DNA from: Thinopyrum elongatum
Lineage: Eukaryota > Streptophyta > Magnoliopsida > Poales > Poaceae
DNA: 64,000 nucleotides
Assembly (NCBI GenBank): GCA_011799875.1
Contig: CM022302.1
Coordinates: forward strand, 57,019,599 to 57,083,598
Reading direction: 5' to 3'
This document shows, one piece after another, positions 1 to 10,020 of the stretch (positions within the stretch are counted from its first letter, which is position 1; every line of letters starts with the position of its first letter). The notes beneath the pieces were generated by a model. That model was not told the origin of the DNA, ran no database searches, and saw nothing but the letters and a program-made list of their open reading frames with translations. Both the position numbers and the translations under genes were made by a program.

Positions 1-165
1 CCTCCCCGATAACTTCGACATGAGGGGGGGGGGTGTCGATATACCCCCTCCCCGATACTTCGACATGAGGGGGGGGGGTCGATATACCCCCTCCCCGATA
101 ACTTGCGACATGAGGGGGGGGGGGGTCGATATACCCCCCTCCCCGATAACTTCGCCGCGTGCTCC
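1..165. repeat. Tandem repeat, 47-49 bp unit, about 3.3 copies
   Basis: The unit CCTCCCCGATAACTTCGACA followed by a G-run and TCGATATACCCC occurs at about 1, 48 and 92, with a partial copy from about 140. The copies differ mainly in G/C-run length. Degenerate relatives appear near 1060 and 1434 inside the same CACTA. It is a short transposon satellite; open frames across it are repeat translations, not genes. Confidence 0.85.
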
Positions 166-299
166 CCCGAGCTCGGCCTTGCTCTGCCACTGCTCCATGG
201 TCGCCGCCGGCCCCGACGCATTGAAGAGCAGCAGCAACGCCGTGAAGGAGAGGAGAAGGAGTGGACAGTGAAGAGCAGCAGCAGCTCCCCCCCCCCTTC

Positions 300-1509
300 T
301 GAATTTTCTGAAATTTATTGATGAAATGCATAGAAGGTGTTTGATGAAATGCTAGATGGCTTTGGGCATTTTTGAAATTTCTGAATTTTTTTGTGGTGAG
401 GTACTGATGCAAGACAAAGGTGATGGCAAAATTTCAGAATTTTTGGAGTGGTTTAGAATAGGTTTTCAGCGAGGAATTTGAATCTGGTTCAAATTTCATT
501 TGAACAAAATTTGAAAATTTTGAACTATGGATCAGAAGGTTTTTGGTGAAATGGAGTGTGGGTACTGTCATGAAGTTGGTGTAATTTTTTCAAAAAAAAA
601 TAGTAAGGAAAAAATAGGGTTGTAGTTCAATGCCAAGATTGGACCAAAATTGAAAAATGGAAGTTGTGCTCAAAAGTTTCAAATGACCAAAGTGGGTTTT
701 TGCATAAAAATGATCTATAGGCATCAGAGGACTTCTCAAAAAATTTGTGGCATTTGAAAAGAATTATTTGAAATAGTTCTAGTGCAACAGGGTCATTCTA
801 GAGTTTGAAAATACTAATAAAAGAATTTTTTGAGGCCAAATCATTATAAAAATAATTACTACTGATGTGTTTGTTCATAGCATTTTTTGCAATGTATGTA
901 TGTATGTATGTATGGATGGATATAGAAAATGTTCATATATGATTTTTTTTTTGTTCATAGCAATTTTTTTCCATGTATGTATGTATTTTTTTAGATGTGC
1001 TATGTTTTTTCAGATGAGATGAAATGAGATGAGATGTCCATTTGTTGTATAAACATAACCCCGATAACTTCAATTCCCCTCGAGCTTATATTTTTGTGAG
1101 CATAGAAATTTTTGTAACTTGTATGTGTTTGATCACCGCGGTCTTATATACTTGATTGGACTATGGAGTGCATATTTAGTCGAGTCCAACATCAATATTT
1201 GTGAATGATTTCATATTGTTGGGCACCGCGGATAGTTGTGAGAGGAGTTTTTCCTTTGATTTTGAGGCATGTGATCTAGATAATGTCCAATGCCTCATAT
1301 CGGGAACATAGTTATATTGGACAATTGATCTTCATATAAATGAAGCATAAAAGTTTAGCAAACAGTTTGGCAATCACTTAGAAATTTTCAAGTTGTAGGA
1401 GTACATGTAAAAAAATTCAGAGTTGTTCATTCACTTCGACATGAGGGGGGACGTCGATCAACCCCCTCTCGCCCGAACAAGTCTATGTATTATTTTATAT
1501 CGCGGTGGA
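300..1509. other. CACTA internal AT-rich DNA, no gene seen
   Basis: This stretch is AT-rich, with runs of GAATTTTTG and TTTGAAAATT. It contains a short ATGT microsatellite near 893-915 and GAGAT-type repeats near 1013-1036. Part of it (300-700) resembles 36200-36600. No coding frame with recognisable content was seen on either strand. Confidence 0.6.
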
Positions 1510-3838
1510 CATATATCAAAGTTTGAATTTTGACATATGCAATATTTGATCATATATCAAAGTTTGAATTTTGACATATGCAACATTTTGTAGGGTAACG
1601 CAGCAGAAAACAAAAAATTTCCGACCTACGCACCAGCCCAGGACCACTATGGAGATTGCATACAAGGTTTGATCATTTTCGTTACCGACTCGAAGCGCAG
1701 CGGAAGTAGAGTCGATGACGATCGGCAGTGCAGATCCCCGCAGCTAGGATTTACAACCTCCCAACCGTGAGGATGTATACCCTCGTATTCCCTTCGGACA
1801 GCCCTCCGGGAGGCTGTCGAACAGTCCCCCAGACGATGTCGCGGACAGCCCTTCGGGAGGACCTTCGAAACTCGAACGGTCACTCGGACAGCCCTTCGGG
1901 AGGACTCACAGAACTCGGACCGTCACTTGGACAGCCCTTCGGGAGGCACTCTCGAACAGCCCCTCGGGCACTAAGATCGAAACTACGACCTCTCTACAGA
2001 GTTGCACACATACGGTGTCATCTATCCGGCAGGGCTTCGCCGTCCAGAACTAGTTCCCACCGGAACCCAGACAGCCTTTCGGCTCTACGAAACTATTTCG
2101 CTGGGAGGGAGAGAGAATGCCAGATCATGCATGGCTTGTGTGAGAGCTAAGGATGGGGAAATGGCTGCCAAGATCACTCCTATATATAGGCTAGCCAAGG
2201 GGTAAAATTGTCACACAAAAACCCCAAAGTGCCCTTTGAATATCCCTTTCCAAAAGGGAATATGCCATATGGGAGTGCCATGTGGAGCACCATGGTGCTC
2301 CACCTCCTTGGCCGGCCACCCTTGGGGGGGGACCCCCCCCATGAGGTGCCATGCCCTCCTTCCCCTTCTAGAAGGCCCTTTTGGAATTTCCAAAAAGGTG
2401 CTTTCCATAAAATTCCCAAAAAGCACTTTCACTATTCACGACGACATTTTTCAGCGTCCGTTCGAACTGAAAATATTTATGTGGGCTTAGAACATTTCCA
2501 GTACCCACTAAAATAATTTTCAATGCGTTCTGGAACAATTCCAGTTTAGTGATTTCATCTGCGAAAAGCATCTGAAGCGGTTCCGGCAGCCCCGGAACAT
2601 TTCCGGTTTTTCTTCCAGAAAATTCCCAGAAGTTTCCAGAATGATTCTGGTATCCTCCAAGAATTATCAGGCATGTGCCGAAACCATTTTGACTTAATGG
2701 TATCCCCTGAAACAACTTTTCAGTTTCACCGGAACTCATCCGGTGACATCTCTCTGCGGAACTTTTCCGCTGTCCGAAACTTTTCGGTGTCCGAAACTTT
2801 TTCGGTGATTTTCTCTCAGACTCCCTATCTAGTATTCAGCAGATAGATGACCCTTAAGCGTGTGACCCTATAGGTTCGGTGAAGTATAGACATGACACGG
2901 AACCCCTTCCGATCAATGATCAACATCGGAGCCGTGGACACCCATATTGACCCCTATACCCACACGAATGAATATTCGAGTGAACCTCCAGTTGCCGTGT
3001 GCTATTCCTGTTGCTTCGTGATATGTTACAAATACCCGAGGTGAGACATGTTGGCATTCCCGTGGATCAACACTTGTCCACTATGCTAGTTACCTCGTTA
3101 CCGGTATTGTTCTCTTTTCTCGTTACCATGTTCCGGCATCCCCGTGATCAAATCACAAAGTGTCTGGCCAGACGATGATGGATATCGTAACACCGAGAGG
3201 GCCCAGAGATATCTCTCCATCGCCGGAGGAGCAAATCCCAATCTTGAGCTATCAAGTTACTTGACACACTTTTCCATCAACCCGTAAGCCGCCGTAATAG
3301 CCACCCATTTACGGATGACGTTTAACAAACCCCAAAGTTCATGAAGCAAGCATGAAGAAACTCGATACTCTCATGGTCTAAGGAATCATGCAAACATTAA
3401 CCATCTCTGTGTTATTAACCATTAACTTGTGACGAAAGAACCTCATAGCATAACATCAATCGGGTCGATTCAACACAAATGTTCTGTTAACATTGTGCCC
3501 TCAAAATTGCTGGCATAGTCATGCCCATGATCAGGAAAACAGGATCATCATGCAATACTTGAGCCAGTCATAGAGGCTTGACTAGGAATACATTTTATCA
3601 TTTATTATTCCACACGTGCATATGAGTCTTCCTCCGAGCCTCGTTTTATTTGCAGACTCGAGAACCATAGCAGTTATAGCATGGAACATAAACCTAATTA
3701 TGAACAGGGAGATAATCAATAACATTTATTATTACCTCTAGGGCATATCTCCTACACATTTGATCATATGTCAAAGTTTGAATTTTGACATATGCAACAT
3801 TTGATCATATGTCAAAGTTTGAATTTTGACATATATAG
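1510..3838. repeat. ~43 bp near-palindromic repeats, split by the solo LTR
   Basis: Units containing CATATGTCAAAGTTTGAA and TTTTGACATATG recur at about 1508-1588 and 3757-3838, at least four copies with a period near 43. Each unit is close to its own reverse complement, so each can fold into a short hairpin. Arrays of this kind beside CACTA genes are plausible transposase-binding or structural repeats (inference). The LTR inserted inside one unit. Confidence 0.75.
1589..3756 (-). mobile_element. Solo LTR of a Copia retrotransposon (Angela/WIS-like ends)
   Basis: A complete LTR of 2168 bp on the minus strand. It starts TGTAGGAGATATGCCC (complement of 3741-3756) and ends ...CCCTACA at 1589. 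The 5 bp on both sides is CATTT (1584-1588 and 3757-3761), a perfect target duplication, and removing the LTR restores the surrounding 43 bp repeat. It is homologous to the LTRs at 46579, 54082 and 62599 except for a segment around 2150-2400, where promoter-region sequence differs. TATA-like CTATATATAG lies near 2180 on the minus strand. A solo LTR arises by recombination between the two LTRs of a full element. Confidence 0.95.
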
Positions 3839-3921
3839 ATTTATCAAGAATGCCCCCATTATGGATGTGCACAAGTTGATCCAATTTTTTTTCTGATCTC
3901 ATCTATATATATATATATATT

Positions 3922-4270
3922 CTTCTATATGTCACGTTGTCTGTCAAAGTATTTAAGAAATCCATGGCTTCATCATTAGTCGGAAGTAACAGGCGTATGA
4001 TGCTACGAAGCTCTTCAAAGTTGTTTTGGAACGGAGTTCCTGATAGAATAATTCGCCTTTTGGTGCGAATTTCAGCAAAGGCCTTCCAAATAGCGATATT
4101 CGGAAGGCTCTTGCTGAACTTTGTACCAAAAAGCGAATTATTCTATCGGGAACTCCGTTCCAAAACAACTTTGAAGAGCTTCGTACCATTATACGCCTGT
4201 CATTTCCGGCTAATGATGAAGTCATGGTTTTCTTGAATTCTTTGACACTAGACAACGTGACATATAGAAG
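3922..4270. repeat. ~350 bp perfect-size inverted repeat (hairpin) overlapping the CACTA gene
   Basis: The left arm (about 3922-4095) and right arm (about 4097-4270) are reverse complements with roughly 10 percent mismatches and almost no loop; the centre is the GGCCTTCC...GGAAGGC stretch near 4080-4110. The right arm overlaps the start of the Ulp1-type gene, so the left arm is an inverted copy of that segment. Translating either arm on opposite strands gives similar peptides, as expected from the symmetry. A transcript crossing it would form long double-stranded RNA. Confidence 0.9.
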
Positions 4271-7054
4271 GGTAGATGAGATCAGGAAAAATATGGACCA
4301 TTTTCTGCACATCCAAAATGGCGTCATTTTGTTAAATCCCTTGTCGGTCCGGACGTCGGACATTCATGAGAGAGGCGGTCCGACCCAAACCCTAGAAGCG
4401 TTGTCGAGGCCACCCCAAACATTAGAAGCGTTGCCTAGGCCACCCCAAACCCTAGAAGCGTTTTCGAGGAAAGTGGAGCAGACCGAACTGCAGAAGCTGA
4501 ATGCAAGGGTACGAGCGCTAGAGGAACAAGCACTAGTTCAGAGGCAGCGACCTGCCGAAGCTACCCCAGAAGCTACCCCGCCATCTCAGCGGAGAAGCAG
4601 CGTGGCTTCCACCGAGCTCCTTCAGCAGCCTCACTTCACGGCTCCCAGCTACCCCGTGGATGCTATCACGGAGGCTCAAGATTGCCACCTTATGGCGCAA
4701 TGGCAGCACCTCAAAGTCAAGGCGGCTGTCGGCTCTGTTGCACCTCCTCAACCCAGCGCAACTTTTCACTGCCTTTCGATTCCAGAAGGCTATGCGGTTG
4801 TGATGGTCGATGAAATAACGGAGGGATTTGAGGAGCTCGAGCTTGACCACCCTACCGGTGAAGGGGAGACTCAGCTGGGTCTTGCTCTGAAGACTCCATG
4901 TCTATGGCGGAAGGAGCTCATCAACCTTCCGAACTGGACGCCTCCGCCTCCTCCTCCGGCGAGTCAGGGCACTCCGCCTCCTCCTCCGCCTCCTCCTCTG
5001 GCGAGTGATCAGGGCACTCCGCCTCCTTCTCCGGCTGCTCCGGCGCGTGGCGGCACTCCGCCTCCTTCTCCAGCTGCTCCGGCGCGTGGCGGCACTCCGC
5101 CTCCTTCTCCGCCTGCGCCGGCGCGTCCGAGCAGCCCGCCTCCTTCTCCGCCTCGTCAACAACAGCGAAAGACAGCCGCCGCCGCTCCGGCGCGTCGTAG
5201 CACTCCGCCTCCTTCTCCGCCTCGTAAGCAACGAAGGAAGACAGCCGCAGCCGCTCCGGCTGCTCCGGCATCTAGCAGTACAGCCAGAGGCGGGAGGCAA
5301 TACAAATTCGGTCCATCTCTCAAGCCTCTAGAGAAGTTACCATACGAGATGACCGAGGAGGAAAACGTGGAGATCTGTCAAGCCCAAGTGAAGGAATTTT
5401 TTGCAAAGAAAAATCCACCTCCGGAGGAGAAGATGGATCCGGTGAAATTGAAGCGCACTTTGAAGAACCTAAAGTGACCACCACCGCCTCCGCCGAATGA
5501 CAACCATGTCCGCGCTCTGAAAAAGGCAGTGGAAGGAGCGCGCCGGTCGGGAACTACTTCAAGTGACAAAAGGTTACAAGAACGAAGAAGAGGGAACAAA
5601 ATTCCCCAGCTCGACGAACAGGCAAACCAATCGTGCTCCCCGCTCAAGGTGTCTAGCGATATCGTCGCAAATCTGCCGGGGATGCTGCCCGGTACCAATC
5701 CTGGTGATTACCTGCCCGACGATGCACATTTTGATACAATGGAGGTGGACGAACACAAATACCAGTACGGGAAGCCTCTCGTCAGACCTGGTGATCCTCC
5801 TCTAACAACGATGATGCGAAGATTCCATAAGTGGTACATGGACACCTACAAGTCTGGGAAGGATATTTTGACGCTGAGAGTTAAAGAGGAGCACGACCTC
5901 ATTGGAATTGATCTGTTGTCTGTTCCATTTGAGGAGTTCTTCCAGTTTTTCAATCAAAAGGACCTCGATAAAATAATCATCACTTGCTACTGTCTGTAAG
6001 TACTATACTTCTGTAATTAAGTCTCTATATATAGCTCAGCTCTTTCATTGCATGTATATATAATTATCCTCACTATATTATGCAGATTGAAGATCGTCGA
6101 ATGCAGAAATGCATAAATCTATGATATTGGGTTCATTAACACAAATCTCATAGATGAATTGACGGTTACATATCATGCGAAAGAAACCGAGGCCAACTTG
6201 CTACAATCGTTGCTTAAAAATCAAAACAAGGATAAAATACTCTTTTCTTACAACTTCAAGTGAGTGTTACTGTCTTCTGCATATTCGGTTTCCCTTATTA
6301 CTCGAGGTTATAGTAATGTAATTGATGAGTTATGCATGCGTGCGCAGCTTCCACTTTATTCTCCTAGAGATTAAGCTTGAGCAGGGACTAGTAACCGTCT
6401 TAGACTCAAGACGAAAAGATCCCAAGGAGTATGCGGCCATGACTGAAATGCTCCAGAAGTAAGTTCAATCGATCATTATCGCACCATATCGGCAACTTTG
6501 GTCATTTCCTGATATCAAGTAATTATTTTCTTTGTCTCGCAGGGTTTGGAAAGTGTTCACCACAGAAGCTCCGGGACTGCCGGGGGAGCTGCGATTTACA
6601 CACCCGAAAGTAAGTACTACTAGCTAGTTCCGCGCATCTCCCATTGATTCTAGCTAGTTTCATCAATACCATTTATAATGCTTGATTATTAGTTTGATTG
6701 ACCTTTATTTCTCGTAAAGTGGTTGTGGCAGGAAGGCGGGAATAATTTTTGTGGATACTACGTTTGCGAGTACATCTACAACGCGACGACCTCTAAGCGG
6801 GGCTACTCTGAAAAACAATATGAAGTGCGTAAGCAATAATATTCACAATTTTATTTTATTACCATCATTTGTGTTGAGTTTCATTCATATATATGTATTG
6901 ACCCCCTTCTTCAAATTAGATTTGGCAGATACGGGATGAACTCCTACCACAAGATCGCATAAAAGCAATTCAAGAGGAATTGGCGGGATTCTTTCTTGAC
7001 CACGTCATCAATCCAGCCGGAGAATACCATGTGGAACTTGACATCAAATGTTAG
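4224..7054 (+). pseudogene. CACTA-encoded Ulp1-like (C48) cysteine protease, two nonsense codons
   Basis: Exons that join in frame are 4224-5995, 6086-6259, 6348-6458, 6543-6609, 6720-6824 and 6929-7054, all with GT-AG introns. The first exon has a Pro/Ser/Ala-rich tract with 15-residue tandem units (GTPPPSPAAPARG, about 5008-5140). The C-terminal half is a Ulp1/SENP-type papain-fold domain. The catalytic triad is visible as His in NFHFILLEI (6352-6354), Asp in VLDS, and Cys in NNFCGYYVCEYI; the family removes SUMO-like modifiers. Two in-frame stops break it: TGA at 5475-5477 (before PPPPPP) and TAA at 6114-6116 (between RNA and IYDIGF). Both fit single C-to-T changes of CGA and CAA (inference). 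Splicing and frame are otherwise preserved, so decay is recent. The true start may lie upstream; 4224 is the first Met of the open frame. Confidence 0.8.
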
Positions 7055-7423
7055 GGATTGTAAGAGATCTTATATTGTATATATGTAGCTAGTAGCGTCG
7101 GATAGATATATGAAAACTTGTTGTTCGACCAATCTCTCGGAGAAGGAGGAGGTCGATCACTTCTCTCTGTATATGTTCATGACAATCTTGTGTACTTAAT
7201 GGTTTCCTTCATTTGCTTACTAGTTAGCGTGTCGAGTCCTCTCTATACGTATAGTACGTAGCGTCGACCAAGCACGGAGATAAGAGAGGACACTTCTCTC
7301 TAGCTATTAGCTAGCTAACACAATATATGAAACCCCTAAATAACCCTACAAAACCCCCAAAACCCCCAAACCCCCCCCCTTTAAAAAAAACAAAAACCCC
7401 AGCTCCTGAGCTGCTGACACGTG

Positions 7424-7638
7424 GATGATCTTTGGTCCCGGTTGGTGTTACCAACCGGGACTAAAGGCCCTCCTCTCTGGGCTCGCCGCAGCGGCCACGT
7501 GGAGCCCCATCTGTCCCGGTTCGTATAAGAACCGGGACTAAAGGTGTTGGGCTTTAGTCCCGACCCTTTAGTCCCAGTTCCCGAACCGGGACAAATGGGC
7601 CTTATGAACCGGGACAAATGGGCCTTTTTCTACTAGTG
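7424..7638. repeat. CACTA right subterminal repeats and terminus
   Basis: Several inverted motif pairs GTCCCGGTT / AACCGGGAC(T)AAA occur between 7436 and 7620, ending in the terminus TACTAGTG (7631-7638). The paired motifs can form small stems and are the standard binding region for CACTA transposases. The same motif is seen at 32433-32725 and 35640-35830 in the other CACTA DNA. Confidence 0.9.
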
Positions 7639-8142
7639 ACTGCTTTAAATACCATCTGGACTATGTATGAGGAGGAGTTGACCAATAGGTTGAGACATAA
7701 TGTACTTAATGCTGAAGAAGTAGTAAAGGTAGTGGAAGAGAAGAGGAAGCTGGAAAATGACCTGAGGTTTTTTAAAGTGGACTTTGCCAAAATGGTGGCT
7801 GACAAGGAGGATGCAATTACCCAGTTAGGCAATGCAAGGTTAGTTATTAGTGACCTGAAGGAACAGATTGAGAAAAAGAACTTGGCTGACAAATCAGACA
7901 CTAACATTCATCAAGTGCTAAGGGCCAAAGCAGAGAAAGAGAGAGACCAAGAGAAGGAAGAGAAGGTGAAGCTTGTGCAGGAGATGGACAAGATCAAGCA
8001 GGAGAGGGCCATGTTGTTGGAGGAGAAGGAAAAGTGGAAGCAAGAGAAAAGGCACCTGGAGTACACTATAGGTGATCTGTTCAAAGAGAAGGAGGCCACC
8101 AAGGGGAAGATCAGGAAGATCAAAGACATAGTTGATGAATGA
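7639..8142 (+). pseudogene. C-terminal part of a long coiled-coil protein, cut by CACTA
   Basis: An open frame runs without a break from the CACTA end into a stop at 8140-8142, about 167 codons of native sequence beginning near ALNTIWTMYEEEL. The composition is almost wholly charged helix (Glu, Lys, Arg, with heptad Leu/Val/Ile), for example EEKRKLENDL and EMDKIKQERAMLLEEKE, giving a long parallel coiled-coil prediction. It ends IRKIKDIVDE. The N-terminal part should lie to the left of the CACTA, outside the window. I do not recognise the family with confidence; coiled-coil tails of this kind occur on grass GRF-type zinc-finger proteins, many of them carried by transposons. It may belong to a transposon ending near 8545 rather than to a host gene. 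Confidence 0.6.
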
Positions 8143-8546
8143 TTCAATGTTGTTGTAGTTGTATCTGCTATTTATGGCACTAAAAGTGCAAGACATTTGT
8201 ACTGAATTTGAGCTGGATTAAATTGTGTTGCTGGATAATGCTATTAATGTTCCTTACTATTGTTTCATGTATTCCTCTTTTATCTATTAATTTGCCTTAT
8301 TTCAGTCGCGCGCTGGGCTTAACGAGCAGGGCTAACGGCCGTTTCAGCTATGCCGTTTGCCCCTTGCCACGTGGCTCCGACAGGCGGGGCCGATACGTCA
8401 GATTTTCAGTTAGTCGCGGCTCACAGCACGTTTAGTGCTTCTTGTTACTCACTTGCCACGGAAGTGGTGGTTTTTTGAAATTTTTGGCAAAAGCGGTGGT
8501 TTTGCAGTATCCTTACCACAAATGTGGTGGCTTTCAGCAATTTACT
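8143..8546. other. 3' region of the coiled-coil unit; probable transposon end
   Basis: A plant-like 3' UTR is followed by a segment rich in GTGGTGG-containing phrases (CACTTGCCACGGAAGTGGTGG, CCACAAATGTGGTGGC, 8450-8535). Similarity to the paralogous region at 14398 begins abruptly near 8547, so foreign DNA ends about here. No terminal repeat partner is available in the window. Confidence 0.4.
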
Positions 8547-9190
8547 CTATGTCTGCCCATGGCTATACCTGCTATTGCTACACCTGATGTTACTGCAAGT
8601 GTGTGGAAGGGAAGTAGCAAGGAGAAAAACCAAGAGCCTCTGTTACAAGTTGACTTGCAGCACTGATCTACTCTAGTGCTTACATTCAGTTCAGATTTTT
8701 TGGGGGTGTTCTATCACTGAAGTCAGTTCGTCTGTGAAAAGAAAACAGACGATGATAGTAATTCTCTTATGTTATAATCCCTCCATTCCACAATGTAGTG
8801 CATATAGATTTTTCTAAAAGTCAAACTTTGTCAAATTTGATCAAGTTTGTAGAGAAAACTGTCTACATCTACACTACCAAACACGTACATTCTGAAAATA
8901 TAACTCACGATGTATCCAATTATGTGCACTTGGTATTCTAGATGTACCTATTTTTCTCTATAAATACGGTCAAAGTTTGTAACATTTGACTTTTAGAAAA
9001 ATCTATAGGCACTATATTATGAAACGGAGGGGTATCACCTCCGTTTCGAATTATAAGAAAACAAATTATATGACCATCAGCGCCATGAGCCAAAAGATCA
9101 TATAATGTTTCTTTTCCCAACCGTTTGCAGTACTTATGACCAAGGAACTGTATTGGTTCCATATGGTGAGCATATAATGTTTGAAATACC
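8547..9190 (+). pseudogene. Terminal-exon paralogue, copy 1 of 3 (unknown gene)
   Basis: The coding tail 8547-8666 reads ...LPMAIPAIATP, then VWKGSSKEKNQEPLLQVD and LQH before a stop at 8664-8666. Copies at 14398-14520 and 16828-16875/19416-19477 are clearly homologous, including the 3' flank (CACTGAAGTCAGTTCGTCTG; CCATGAGCCAAAAGATC). The 3' flank of this copy is interrupted by a MITE at 8777-9032. I do not recognise the protein. Two copies follow F-box sequence or lie between F-box copies, so this could be an alternative 3' exon of that tandem family. Upstream exons are missing here. Confidence 0.65.
8777..9032. mobile_element. Stowaway-like (Tc1/Mariner) MITE, 256 bp
   Basis: Terminal inverted repeats are CCCTCCATTCCACAATGTAGTGC on the left and GCACTATATTATGAAACGGAGGGG on the right, flanked by TA (8775-8776, 9033-9034). 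The paralogue at 14630 reads CTTATGTTATATATATGACC without the insert, which is a natural empty site. There is no coding capacity. Confidence 0.85.
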
Positions 9191-9317
9191 TTAATACACC
9201 CTATTTTAAATTTGGACAAAATTAGTGTCAACACACCCCTCCTTTCCTTCATCACACCACATCGTTGCTACTGCGGTGTCGATGGAAACTGATTCTCGCG
9301 CCCCTTCCATTGTGTAG

Positions 9318-9784
9318 TGACGAAGGTAAATCCGGCAGATCTTAGGGTAGGGGAGCACGAGCTAAGCGTCTAAGTACGATGGTAACAAGGACACGAGGTT
9401 TTACCCAGGCTCAGACTCTCCGAGGAGATAATACCCTACATTGTGCTTGTATCTATTGCGTTGGAGTAAGTACAAAGTACAAATGACTACCTAGAGATTG
9501 GCGTGTGTCCTCTACGGGCCTAGCCCCCCGGTTTATATAGATACCGGGGGGTCCTAGGGTCACAGTATCCTAGTCGGCTACGTATGAGGAATCCGAGTCT
9601 TCTACGAATCCAGCTTCTTGGAGTATACGTCAAGTTTTCCGAATCCTTTCATTTAGGTGTTATGGGCCGCCCGAAGTGGCCCATGCCAGAACAGACAAAG
9701 GGGGGGGGGGGGGGTCCTTGGCCCGGTTCCTCGGGCTGGGAGGCGATATGGTGGAGACTCCTTAGCCGGGACACCGTCACATCA
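9318..9784 (-). mobile_element. Probable short solo LTR, ~467 bp
   Basis: On the minus strand it starts TGATGTGACGGTGTCCCGGC and ends ...ACCTTCGTCA. A TATA box (TCTATATAAACC) lies at about 9533-9545, followed by typical U5-like sequence ending near the terminal CA. The flanking 5-mers (TGTAG, TACCC) do not match, so either the ends are misjudged by a few bases or the site has rearranged. It separates the terminal-exon copy 1 from the F-box fragment. Confidence 0.5.
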
Positions 9785-9799
9785 TACCCCCTCCGTGTC

Positions 9800-10020
9800 G
9801 ACCGCTATCGTAGTCGCCCTCGATGCTTACTTCTTCTTCTCCTTCTTCCCTGGCTCCATCCTCTGTTGGGTCATCTAGGACGTCTGAGATGAACGTGTCC
9901 TCATCAATAGAGCCTACCACGGGATGGAAAAATCGCCTCGGGGTGATGGTGTTGTGCGACCCCTTGCACTGTCGGTACCTCATGCCTTTCCCAACCCCCC
10001 AATCCACCAGGACAAAATGG
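9800..10020 (+). pseudogene. Fragment of F-box gene (copy related to 11079-12187)
   Basis: The sequence TGTGCGACCCCTTGCACTG...CGGTACCTC (about 9953-9980) matches 11450-11478 of the F-box gene, giving VLCDPLHCRYL against AVCDPLHRRYL. Upstream, TGTTGGGTCATCTAGGACGTC matches the TACTGGGACATCGAGGACGTC segment (about 11375-11395), but with a stop codon. Frames are broken and the N-terminal F-box is absent. It is a relic of a tandem copy; later similarity fades by about 10020. Confidence 0.65.

Larger units (their letters stand above)
1..7638 (+). mobile_element. CACTA (En/Spm) DNA transposon, right part; left end outside window
   Basis: The right terminus is read at 7631-7638 as TACTAGTG, the complement of CACTAGTA, preceded by arrays of GTCCCGGTT/AACCGGGAC, the usual subterminal motif of Triticeae CACTA elements. 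The body carries a Ulp1-like gene (4224-7054). The stretch 300-700 resembles 36200-36600, which follows a promoter region in the second CACTA of this window, so position 1 probably lies close to this element's left end. No transposase (TNP2-type) reading frame is visible, so it looks like a deletion derivative needing a transposase in trans. A 2.17 kb solo LTR sits inside it (1589-3756). The 3 bp after the end (ACT, 7639-7641) would be the target duplication, but the left flank is not in the window. Confidence 0.85.

Noticed and set aside
1..165. Regular repeats as a CRISPR array
   Set aside because: Units are contiguous, lack unique spacers, and sit in a plant CACTA element.
3953..4363. Minus-strand frame resembling the plus-strand frame at 3937
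   Set aside because: Explained by the inverted repeat; not a separate gene.
4902..5300. Minus-strand Arg- and Glu-rich open frames
   Set aside because: They are shadows of the proline-rich repeat of the plus-strand CACTA gene.
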